From JAFDZO01 sp038225955 (GTDB lineage: Bacteria; Bacteroidota; Ignavibacteria; Tepidaquicellales; Tepidaquicellaceae): DNA of 5,999 nt. The notes beneath the pieces were generated by a model that saw only the letters and a program-made list of their open reading frames with translations, was not told the origin of the DNA and made no database searches. A program made the position numbers and the translations under genes. Shown here one piece after another: positions 1 to 5,999 of the stretch. Location of the stretch: positions 1 to 5,999 of the forward strand of contig JBBRQV010000183.1 of NCBI GenBank assembly GCA_038225955.1. The letters run 5' to 3'. Numbering within the stretch: the first letter of the stretch is position 1; each line of letters starts with the position of its first letter.

Positions 1-1030
1 CATTACCAACTACCTGCGCGCAAACCATAGTCATCGCCTCAGCTTGTGTAGGATTTACTTTGCCCGGCATAATTGATGAGCCCGGTTCGTTTTCAGGAAT
101 GATTATTTCACCTATTCCGCTTCGTGGTCCCGATGCAAGAAGACGAATATCGTTTGCGATTTTCATTAAGCTGCATGCAAGAGTCTTTAGCGCTCCGGAA
201 GATTCAAAAATTGCATCATGTGCAGCCAATGCTTCGAATTTATTTTTTGCAGTTTTAAATGGAAGCTTTGTTAGTTCTGCAATATGCTTTGCTACAATTA
301 CATCATAATTTTTCGGAACATTTAGTCCTGTACCAACTGCCGAGCCGCCAAGAGCAAGCTCAGATAAATGCTCAAGCGAATTCTTTATTGCTTTCATTCC
401 GTGCTCTAGCTGTGAAACGTATCCTGAAAATTCCTGCCCAAGCGTAAGCGGAGTAGCATCCATTAAATGCGTTCTTCCGATTTTTACGACACTCATATAC
501 TTCTCTGATTTTTCGTGAAGTGTTACTCTAAGCTTATCTACATTCGGTAGAGTATTATCAATTAAAATTTTATATGCTGCAATATGCATTGCAGTCGGGA
601 AAGTATCATTGGAGGATTGTGATTTATTTACATCATCGTTCGGATGTAAAATTTTCTTTTCGTCAGAAAGTTTACCTCCGCTTAATACGTGCGCACGGTT
701 TGCAATCACTTCGTTTACGTTCATATTTGATTGTGTGCCTGAGCCTGTCTGCCAAACAACTAAAGGAAACTCATCATCTAACTTCCCTGTTAAAATTTCA
801 TCGCAGACTTGTCCAATCATTTTCATTTTGTCTTCGGATAACGCTCCGCATTCAAAATTTGCCATCGCTGCTGCCTTCTTCAAAATTGCAAAAGCGTATA
901 TTACTTCCTTCGGCATTAAGTTACCACCGATTGTAAAATTTTCCTTCGACCTCTGTGTCTGCGCTCCCCAGTATTTATCAGCGGGTACTTTTACTTCTCC
1001 CATTGTATCATGTTCTATTCTGTAATCCAT
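1..1030 (-). CDS. fumC: Class II fumarate hydratase (fumarase C), 3' end cut off by the window
   Basis: Fumarase C interconverts fumarate and (S)-malate in the TCA cycle. It is an iron-independent cytoplasmic homotetramer. I read 343 codons from the ATG at 1030-1028 before the window ends; the family is usually about 460 residues, so roughly the last 120 are missing. Family motifs seen: TGSGTQSNMN (95-104), HPNDDVNKSQSSND (129-142), GRTHLMDATPLTLGQE (185-200) and the fumarase/aspartase signature GSSIMPGKVNP (317-327). His188 and Ser318 fall at the same numbers as the catalytic pair of Escherichia coli FumC. The signature reads MPGKVNPTQ, as in fumarases, rather than the MPAKVNPV form of aspartases, so aspartase is unlikely. 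The residue after TQ is Ala330 where E. coli has Cys, a minor change. There is no frameshift. The start is fixed by the conserved N-terminus (MDYRIEHDTMGEVKVPADKY). No Shine-Dalgarno is visible. The terminator just upstream implies a promoter of its own. Confidence 0.97.
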   Translation of the reverse strand, partial: MDYRIEHDTMGEVKVPADKYWGAQTQRSKENFTIGGNLMPKEVIYAFAILKKAAAMANFECGALSEDKMKMIGQVCDEILTGKLDDEFPLVVWQTGSGTQSNMNVNEVIANRAHVLSGGKLSDEKKILHPNDDVNKSQSSNDTFPTAMHIAAYKILIDNTLPNVDKLRVTLHEKSEKYMSVVKIGRTHLMDATPLTLGQEFSGYVSQLEHGMKAIKNSLEHLSELALGGSAVGTGLNVPKNYDVIVAKHIAELTKLPFKTAKNKFEALAAHDAIFESSGALKTLACSLMKIANDIRLLASGPRSGIGEIIIPENEPGSSIMPGKVNPTQAEAMTMVCAQVVGN

Positions 1031-1063
1031 TTGTAATTTTATTTTCTTAAAATCTAAAATACC

Positions 1064-1093
1064 AAATTTGAATTTCAAATTAAATTCAAATTT
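1064..1093. repeat. Nested inverted repeats in the fumC leader
   Basis: A perfect 12-base inverted repeat has arms at 1064-1075 (AAATTTGAATTT) and 1082-1093 (AAATTCAAATTT) with a 6-base spacer. A second palindrome is nested in it: 8-base arms at 1065-1072 and 1074-1081 around one central base. The result is alternating TTTGAA/TTCAAA units 34 to 63 bases upstream of the fumC start codon. This could be an operator for a dimeric regulator, an AT-rich mRNA hairpin in the leader, or simple low-complexity AT sequence. The symmetry is seen directly; any function is inferred. Confidence 0.5.
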
Positions 1094-1094
1094 A
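1087..1094 (-). promoter_or_regulatory. Candidate Bacteroidota-type -7 element for fumC
   Basis: On the minus strand 1094-1087 reads TAAATTTG, matching the TAnnTTTG -7 element of Bacteroidota primary-sigma promoters. It lies about 57 bases before the fumC ATG and overlaps the outer arm of the inverted repeat at 1064-1093. I find no good TTG at the -33 position: about 20 bases upstream there is only the T-tract of the terminator. In such AT-rich sequence the match could be chance. A promoter somewhere in 1031-1113 is nevertheless expected, because fumC follows a strong terminator. Confidence 0.25.
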
Positions 1095-1105
1095 CAAGCT
1101 AAACA

Positions 1106-1145
1106 TAAAATAAAAACCCGATAGAGAAGAAATTCTACCGGGTTT
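1106..1145 (-). terminator. Rho-independent terminator of the two-gene surface-protein unit
   Basis: Read on the minus strand, the arm 1145-1134 (AAACCCGGTAGA) pairs with 1125-1114 (TCTATCGGGTTT). This gives a 12-base stem with one G-U wobble and an 8-base loop at 1133-1126. It runs straight into a T-rich tract (TTTTTATTTT, partly shared with the arm). It starts 30 bases after the stop codon of the gene at 1176-3662. On the plus strand the stem carries an A-C mismatch and is followed by GCAACAC with no T-tract, so it works as a terminator only in the minus direction. It separates the upstream genes from fumC. Confidence 0.88.
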
Positions 1146-1175
1146 GCAACACTTACTTCGTAAATTTAAAACATC

Positions 1176-3662
1176 TTATTTTACCAGTACCATTTTTTTT
1201 GTTTCTGTAAATTTTCCTGCTGAGATTCTATAAAAATATATTCCAGTAGAGAGTGAAACAGCGTTGAATGAATAATTGTAAACTCCTGAATTCAGATTTT
1301 CATTAACAAGAGATTGCACTTCTTTTCCCGAAGCGTCATAGATTGTAATATTAACAAATTCTCTTGCTGGTAATTCAAAATTAATATTTGTAACGGGATT
1401 AAACGGATTAGGATAATTTTGGTTCAACTTAAATCCTTTAGGTACATTTGAATTTATAGTACTTATTCCATTAGGGTCATCACCTGATATTTCCCTTATC
1501 ATAATTGAGTTTCCATAAGTTGCTGCTAATATGTAATATTTTGAACGGGTCGAAATACTATCTATTGCTACCATTTCTGTAACGATAGTTGCTTCAGGCA
1601 TTCCATTATTCCATCTGTACCAGTTAACTCCGCCATTACTAGTTTTGTAACATCCCATTTCAGTCCCAACATACAGTAAATTATCATTAGTAGGATGCGG
1701 AATAATATCACCCATAGGCACATTCGGAATATTACCTGAAATATTCGTCCAGTCAATCCCTTTATTTGTAGTTTTAAAAACTTTATTTCCTGCAGCAAGG
1801 CCGTCCATTAAAGCATAGGCGACATTTACATTAGTTGGATGAGGTTTTACACTTCTGACGCTAAAAAAAGATGGCAGCCCGCTGGAACGCTCAGACCATG
1901 AAACTCCATCGTAAACACGGAGCTTTTGTCCTTCAGAGCCTCCGGGATTTAAAGCTGCATAGACTACTGCGCCCGGGCTTACATATCTTGATACATTTAT
2001 ATTTGCTATGTCTGTCCCGGGAAATGCTTCTGTATTTAATTTCGTCCATGTATCACCGTTATTAATACTTTTATAGACATAATTTCCAGAATTATTATAT
2101 AAGTAAACCGGAGCAACTAAATCTGTACGTATTTTATGATACCATTGAGTGCTTATATCAATTCCCGTATTTAATTCGGTCCAATTAATTCCTGCATTTG
2201 AGCTTCTGTATCTTCTAAATGCCCAAAGAGTATCATAATATCCGGCTGTACAATACACATTGTTTGAATTTGACGGGTCAACGGCTACCCCTCCACCATC
2301 GCCTCCTCCTACTTGCTGCCAAAATCCACCTCCATTTGTACTCCGTGAAATTCCGTTATCCTGTGAACCTCCTAAAATAAAATTTGTATTGCTTACTCCA
2401 ACATCTATATTTAGATATTGAGTAATCGGTAGAATATTTTCAGTGGTATTCCAGGTTAGACCTTCATCTGTTGAAGTTGTGATTCCTCCATCATTTCCCA
2501 CCCAAACCTGTGAACCATCAGATTTCCATGCGCAGCAGTGTTGGTCGGCATGTATATCTGCATCTGTTACTGCCAACCAGTTCGTGCCGCCATTAGTACT
2601 TCTCCATAAATTTATTCCTCCCGCAAGAACTATGTTAGCATTTACAGGGTCAACACTAATAAAATTATCATACCAACCTTGCTTTCCAAGGAATGTAGAA
2701 CTAGGTGTAACGTTCACCCAATTTACACCACTATTTGTTGACCTGAACACACCTAAAGTTGTATTGTCCAAATTTGCCATACTCGCATAAATGTAATTTG
2801 AGCTAAACTTTGGTATGGATATACTCATTCTTCCTATATTTAAAAATGGAATGCCTCCTGTAGTAAGTCTCGTCCAATTTATACCATAATCGGTTGACCT
2901 GTATATACCACTTCCGAACGCAGAGGCGTATAGTATTGAGTTATCATTTGGATGCACAATAAAATCTGTTACAGTGCCTGATGTTAAGTGATTAACCCAT
3001 GTCGCTCCTCCATCAATCGATTTGTAAAATCCATTATTTGCTGCCAAATAAATTACATTAGTATTTTGTACGTCGTATCTAACTTTATATACTGACTGAG
3101 GGTCGCCTAAAGGGAAATTCAATTTTGTAAATATAGCTCCGCCTGTATTAGTAAAATAAACTCCCGTGCCTACACGTATTTTAGGCTCGCCGGTTCCTAT
3201 TATCATAGTAGAATTATCGCCTGGTTTAATATCGAACGAACCTATTGCAAGACTTGAAAGTGAACTTGATATACAATACGGCACTAGTTGTGTAAAATTG
3301 AAAAATTCCCACAAACCACCTGATGCAGATGCCACTTTGGGATAGACCGAATTAACTACATTCAAATCAAGAACTCTACCTGTCCAACGAGCTCCTGTAT
3401 TTAATACGTACATCGAAGAAGGTCCTAATGATTTCCAATTATTTGTTGCTTCATTAAAAGTCATCTCCGATGGCAGTGAATAAATTTCATCCCAAATAGC
3501 TTTCATTTTTTCATTCGGTATCATATTACCTACTTCTTTACCATGCCATTTTTTGAAGTACTCAATTTCTCTATTAGGTCCTTCATCGTTTTCTTCTTGC
3601 GCAAAGCAAATAGAAAATATACTGGTAAAAATTATCAGGAAACTAACAATGATTCTAATCAT
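1176..3662 (-). CDS. Secreted Asp-box (BNR) beta-propeller protein with T9SS sorting domain
   Basis: Predicted exported surface or released protein of 828 residues. Residues 1-21 form a Sec signal peptide, with likely cleavage CFA|QEEN leaving Gln22 first. Ten clear Asp-boxes of the S-x-D/N-x-G-x-x-W type begin at 213, 254, 306, 353, 395, 439, 485, 530, 629 and 672. Degenerate ones at about 117, 169, 580 and 716 complete a regular 41-52 residue spacing. About 14 blades fits two seven-bladed propellers, as in GH74-like or sortilin-like folds. Typical family landmarks are GRVLDL (95-100), ASGGLWE (113-119), GTGEP (156-160), HADQH (371-375), GNDGGI (389-394) and GGSQDNGI (431-438). The sorting domain occupies about 741-828, with NYPNPFNP at 749-756 and the ending TKKMVLVK. 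A two-domain propeller of this kind may bind or cleave polysaccharide, but I cannot assign catalytic residues and do not call it an enzyme. It lies 38 bases after the LamG gene and is probably co-transcribed with it. The ATG at 3662 starts directly at the signal peptide. Confidence 0.93.
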   Translation of the reverse strand: MIRIIVSFLIIFTSIFSICFAQEENDEGPNREIEYFKKWHGKEVGNMIPNEKMKAIWDEIYSLPSEMTFNEATNNWKSLGPSSMYVLNTGARWTGRVLDLNVVNSVYPKVASASGGLWEFFNFTQLVPYCISSSLSSLAIGSFDIKPGDNSTMIIGTGEPKIRVGTGVYFTNTGGAIFTKLNFPLGDPQSVYKVRYDVQNTNVIYLAANNGFYKSIDGGATWVNHLTSGTVTDFIVHPNDNSILYASAFGSGIYRSTDYGINWTRLTTGGIPFLNIGRMSISIPKFSSNYIYASMANLDNTTLGVFRSTNSGVNWVNVTPSSTFLGKQGWYDNFISVDPVNANIVLAGGINLWRSTNGGTNWLAVTDADIHADQHCCAWKSDGSQVWVGNDGGITTSTDEGLTWNTTENILPITQYLNIDVGVSNTNFILGGSQDNGISRSTNGGGFWQQVGGGDGGGVAVDPSNSNNVYCTAGYYDTLWAFRRYRSSNAGINWTELNTGIDISTQWYHKIRTDLVAPVYLYNNSGNYVYKSINNGDTWTKLNTEAFPGTDIANINVSRYVSPGAVVYAALNPGGSEGQKLRVYDGVSWSERSSGLPSFFSVRSVKPHPTNVNVAYALMDGLAAGNKVFKTTNKGIDWTNISGNIPNVPMGDIIPHPTNDNLLYVGTEMGCYKTSNGGVNWYRWNNGMPEATIVTEMVAIDSISTRSKYYILAATYGNSIMIREISGDDPNGISTINSNVPKGFKLNQNYPNPFNPVTNINFELPAREFVNITIYDASGKEVQSLVNENLNSGVYNYSFNAVSLSTGIYFYRISAGKFTETKKMVLVK
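1179..1427 (-). other. T9SS type A sorting domain core, copy 1
   Basis: This encodes residues 746-828 of the propeller protein, from LNQNYPNPFNP to the terminal LVK. Such C-terminal domains (TIGR04183-like) are recognised by the T9SS outer-membrane machinery. They are normally cleaved off, and the protein is then anchored to surface lipopolysaccharide or released. By my ungapped alignment it is identical at 45 of 83 positions to the tail encoded at 3704-3952. The most conserved blocks are QNYPNPFNP, LVNENL and FTETKKM. Confidence 0.9.
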
Positions 3663-3700
3663 AATTTTTATATTAAAAGTTTATTAAAGAGCCATACAGT
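3663..3700 (-). other. 38-base intergenic gap, probably within an operon
   Basis: This gap separates the stop codon of the LamG gene from the start of the propeller gene. I see no hairpin with a T-tract and no convincing promoter, so read-through is the simplest reading. The bases before the downstream ATG are AT-rich (TTTAATATAAAAATT) with no GGAGG-like sequence, as is usual in Bacteroidota and their relatives. Confidence 0.6.
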
Positions 3701-5866
3701 TTACTTTACCAACATCATTTTCTTAGTTTCAGTGAATCCGCCTGTAATTAATTTGTAATAATAAACTCCGCTGGAGAAATCCGTTCCGTTAAAATCTGCC
3801 TGATAAATTCCCGCTGATAAATTTTCATTCACAAGTTCTGCAACTTGCTTCCCGGTAATATCATACACCTTAAGCTGAACGATACCTTTTTTATTAACAC
3901 TAAAGTTTATCTTTGTTGTCGGATTAAAAGGATTTGGATAATTCTGACTGAGATTAAACTTCGACGGAACTTCTGTTGAAATATTTCTTACATCTACTGA
4001 GTTATTTATCCTTAGCCCCCACGAATATAATACTCCTGTATTCCCGTTTGCTAAATCTGTAATTTGCAGCCTCCATTTTCCCTGAGGATTTCTACCCCCA
4101 AATTTTGCATTCAAAGAACTAAAATAAGGAGTTATAGTTGGGGAGAACGATACATATCTTCCATTTATCAATGGCAACTCAGCAGCATCAGAAAATATTG
4201 TTATTATATCGTCTGAGTTCTGGCTTATTCCATAGTTCTGGTCGTAAACTATTAACGAATCTCCTTGAGGAGAATATAATTTTATTTGTAATTCACGATT
4301 CAAAGTGTGGTTCAAATCAATAAATAATTTTAAATCTGATATTGGGCTTGAGCTTGTAACGTTCAAAGTATCATTTGTATATCCCGCTGTTTGTGTTTCG
4401 GGGATTCTTTTCTGATTATATCTTAATAAATAACCTGAAGGAAAGTTTGCATTATTATTTCCTAACAAAGGAGACACTGGAACAGCATTTACAAAACCGT
4501 TAGGTGAAGTATATGCTGCGCTTCCAAATAAAACGCAGTTACTTGAGTTACCTGTTGAACTAAATCCTTGGAATTCAAAATCATAGCTTACCGTTGTTTT
4601 TGGCAAAGTAGGTTTATTCGTATTATCAAGAATTGTAAACATTTCCTTTTTTATTTCATCCTGAGTCTTTACGTAGTTTGAAATTTTTACAGCATCAATA
4701 TAACCGTTGAAAGAGGAATTTAATGTACTTTCGCTTGCTCCTATATAAAGGTCGTTTGTACCTGGCGTAGGTCTAGTTCCAAAATTGAAAGTATTATCTT
4801 CAATCCCATTGATGAAGCAAGTACCAGACCCATTTGCAGCAAATCTGCACGCAATATGGCTCCACTGATTAATAGGAATTGTAGCAGATGACGAGCCAAC
4901 AGTTACAGAATAAAAACTTACTTTTCCGGTGTTATTTAAAGTAAATCCATAATCAGATCCTTTTGCTACAATGTAATACGACCCGGTTGCCGGTAATGAC
5001 TTTGGATAAACCCACGCTTCGACTGTAACAGGTCCATTAAAATTTATATCAGGGTTGTTTGCAACTTTTCCATAACTATTTCCACCATTCACTTGCAAAG
5101 CGTGATTTGTAACAAGCGTTTGTGAAGGGTTTTTCCCTAAATCTACAGGGGTCGCTCCTCTGTTGTAAAAGGAATTATTCAAATCAAAAAAAAATAAATC
5201 TGATGAGGGTCCATAAGCCGGGTTTTCAAAATCTGCTTTTAGAAGTATTCCGCTTGGAAATATTGCCGGATTATAAATATCAAATAACTCGGTGTAAGGA
5301 TTTCTCATATTAGTCTTAATTTGCAACTGAGAAAGAGGCACATCCCAAATTCTAATATCATCTATCATTCCTTTAAACCCGCCAAATATACTGTTACCAA
5401 TATATAGGGAATCGTTTCCGGGTCTCGGTCCTACATTATTCGCTGTTGATATGCTCGCGTCTAACAATCCGTTTATATAAATGCTCATATAAGAAGATGA
5501 AGAGGAATCGTACACAACAGCAAGATGATTCCATTGATTTTTATAGGTAAAATTTACGGAATTACTATATAATCGAGTTGTTCCACTAGTTTGAACTCTT
5601 ATTAGTACATAGTCTGTTCCGTTCGGTTCTATTAATAATCTGAAAGAATCTTTCCCAAATAATGTCTGAGTACCTGTAAGATTTGTTGAATTAAACCAGC
5701 ACTCGGCAGTGAAACTTCCGCTGAGGTTATTAAGGGCAGTGGAAGGTTTCACAGCTATGTAGTTTGAACCGTTGAACTCAGCAGCTGTGTTCCAGTATCT
5801 CTGCGCAAAAATATTGTTACTATAAAAAATACTTAGAATAAATAATGTGATAATTGTTTTCTTCAT
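3701..5866 (-). CDS. Secreted LamG-LamG-P-domain protein with T9SS sorting domain
   Basis: Predicted exported adhesin-like or carbohydrate-binding protein of 721 residues; no catalytic domain is visible. Residues 1-21 are a Sec signal peptide with likely cleavage IFA|QRYW, leaving Gln22 first. Two concanavalin A-like LamG domains follow at about 25-180 and 253-402. They share the landmarks FTAECW/VTVEAWV, QWNHLA/QWSHIA, YINGL/FINGI, NDSLYIG/NDLYIG and FKGMIDDIRI/FNGYIDAVKI. Each is followed by a linker containing a DFE motif (212-214 and 429-431). A proprotein-convertase P domain (P/Homo B) spans about 490-620, with LQIKLYSPQGD (526-536) and GKWRLQITD...G (596-611). The sorting domain is at about 634-721, with NYPNPFNP at 642-649. 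I chose the ATG at 5866 because the signal peptide starts there. The frame stays open to an ATG at 5953, but that would put 29 hydrophilic residues ahead of the signal peptide. P domains usually accompany subtilisin-type or other proteases, so finding one here without a protease is notable. It is the first gene seen of a likely two-gene unit. Confidence 0.92.
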   Translation of the reverse strand: MKKTIITLFILSIFYSNNIFAQRYWNTAAEFNGSNYIAVKPSTALNNLSGSFTAECWFNSTNLTGTQTLFGKDSFRLLIEPNGTDYVLIRVQTSGTTRLYSNSVNFTYKNQWNHLAVVYDSSSSSYMSIYINGLLDASISTANNVGPRPGNDSLYIGNSIFGGFKGMIDDIRIWDVPLSQLQIKTNMRNPYTELFDIYNPAIFPSGILLKADFENPAYGPSSDLFFFDLNNSFYNRGATPVDLGKNPSQTLVTNHALQVNGGNSYGKVANNPDINFNGPVTVEAWVYPKSLPATGSYYIVAKGSDYGFTLNNTGKVSFYSVTVGSSSATIPINQWSHIACRFAANGSGTCFINGIEDNTFNFGTRPTPGTNDLYIGASESTLNSSFNGYIDAVKISNYVKTQDEIKKEMFTILDNTNKPTLPKTTVSYDFEFQGFSSTGNSSNCVLFGSAAYTSPNGFVNAVPVSPLLGNNNANFPSGYLLRYNQKRIPETQTAGYTNDTLNVTSSSPISDLKLFIDLNHTLNRELQIKLYSPQGDSLIVYDQNYGISQNSDDIITIFSDAAELPLINGRYVSFSPTITPYFSSLNAKFGGRNPQGKWRLQITDLANGNTGVLYSWGLRINNSVDVRNISTEVPSKFNLSQNYPNPFNPTTKINFSVNKKGIVQLKVYDITGKQVAELVNENLSAGIYQADFNGTDFSSGVYYYKLITGGFTETKKMMLVK
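3704..3952 (-). other. T9SS type A sorting domain core, copy 2
   Basis: This encodes residues 639-721 of the LamG protein, from LSQNYPNPFNP to MMLVK. It aligns without gaps to the tail encoded at 1179-1427, with 45 of 83 residues identical. The bodies in front of the two tails are unrelated, so the tail behaves as an export module attached to different cargo. Confidence 0.9.
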
Positions 5867-5999
5867 AAGGTTTTTATTTTTCTCAATAATATTCTTTATT
5901 TGGTTTTTGTTCAAAGAGAAATAAATCGTTTTGTCAATCATTTTGGCTATCATATTATGTAGGGGAAATTTTAAATTGCTATTTATCCATATATTTCAA
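5867..5999 (-). promoter_or_regulatory. Leader of the surface-protein unit; promoter only tentatively placed
   Basis: This holds no gene of its own. On the minus strand TTGACA lies at 5937-5932, and TCTCTTTG at 5919-5912 resembles the TAnnTTTG -7 element with one change. The spacing between them (12 bases) is too short for a standard pair, so I do not claim a promoter with confidence. The last bases before the ATG at 5866 are A-rich (AGAAAAATAAAAACCTT) with no Shine-Dalgarno. Whether another gene precedes this one in the operon cannot be seen. Confidence 0.25.

Noticed and set aside
60..1025. Open plus-strand frames opposite the fumarase
   Set aside because: They have no family features and are antisense to a strongly conserved fumC reading frame with intact catalytic motifs.
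1..1030. Aspartate ammonia-lyase instead of fumarase
   Set aside because: The signature is MPGKVNPTQ, typical of fumarase; aspartases have MPAKVNPV. The catalytic residue numbering also matches E. coli FumC exactly.
1106..1145. Bidirectional terminator
   Set aside because: The plus-strand version has an A-C mismatch and no T-tract after the stem, and there is no plus-strand gene to terminate.
1871..2790. Open plus-strand frames opposite the propeller gene
   Set aside because: They are antisense shadows of the Asp-box repeats, with no recognisable domain or start context.
3600..3608. Lipoprotein reading of the propeller signal peptide (Cys19)
   Set aside because: The residues before Cys19 are F-S-I, not a lipobox such as L-A/S-G/A-C. 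A signal peptidase I site at A21|Q22 is better.
1176..3662. Calling the propeller protein a sialidase or GH74 glucanase
   Set aside because: Asp-boxes are structural, and the sialidase Arg triad or a GH74 catalytic acidic pair cannot be assigned from the sequence alone.
3663..3700. Terminator or promoter between the two surface-protein genes
   Set aside because: No stable GC-bearing hairpin with a T-tract and no paired promoter elements were found in the 38 bases.
5867..5953. Longer N-terminus for the LamG protein from the ATG at 5953
   Set aside because: It would place 29 charged and polar residues ahead of a textbook signal peptide, blocking its recognition. The ATG at 5866 fits better.

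Overview
The window is AT-rich and appears to come from the Bacteroidota/Chlorobi/Ignavibacteria part of the bacterial tree. Three things suggest this. Two secreted proteins end in type IX secretion (T9SS) sorting domains of the 'NYPNPFNP' type, which is especially common in Ignavibacteria and related lineages. All three genes lack a recognisable Shine-Dalgarno sequence and have A-rich leaders instead. Both signal peptides are predicted to leave glutamine as the first mature residue, as is usual in Bacteroidota. Ignavibacteria is the best guess, but it is an inference from protein style, not from a marker gene.

All three genes lie on the minus strand, so transcription runs from high to low coordinates. 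In order of transcription: 5867-5999 is a leader with no gene of its own. 3701-5866 encodes a 721-residue secreted protein with two LamG-like lectin folds, a proprotein-convertase P domain and a T9SS sorting domain. After a 38-base gap, 1176-3662 encodes an 828-residue secreted protein. Its body is a long run of Asp-box (BNR) blades that can be counted as about 14, which fits two seven-bladed beta-propellers, and it ends in a related sorting domain. A strong intrinsic terminator (1106-1145) follows it. Then comes a short AT-rich region with nested inverted repeats (1064-1093), and then class II fumarase fumC, which begins at 1030 and runs off the left edge of the window.

The two large genes are probably co-transcribed and supply two cell-surface or released proteins exported by Sec and then T9SS. 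Their bodies are unrelated, but their last 83 residues are 45/83 identical without gaps. The fumarase is a TCA-cycle housekeeping gene separated from them by the terminator, so it is probably a separate transcription unit. No RNA gene, mobile element, CRISPR array or plus-strand gene could be supported. Nothing in the window amounts to a clearly new system. The most interesting points are the catalysis-free LamG-LamG-P protein paired with a two-propeller protein, and the palindromic fumC leader.
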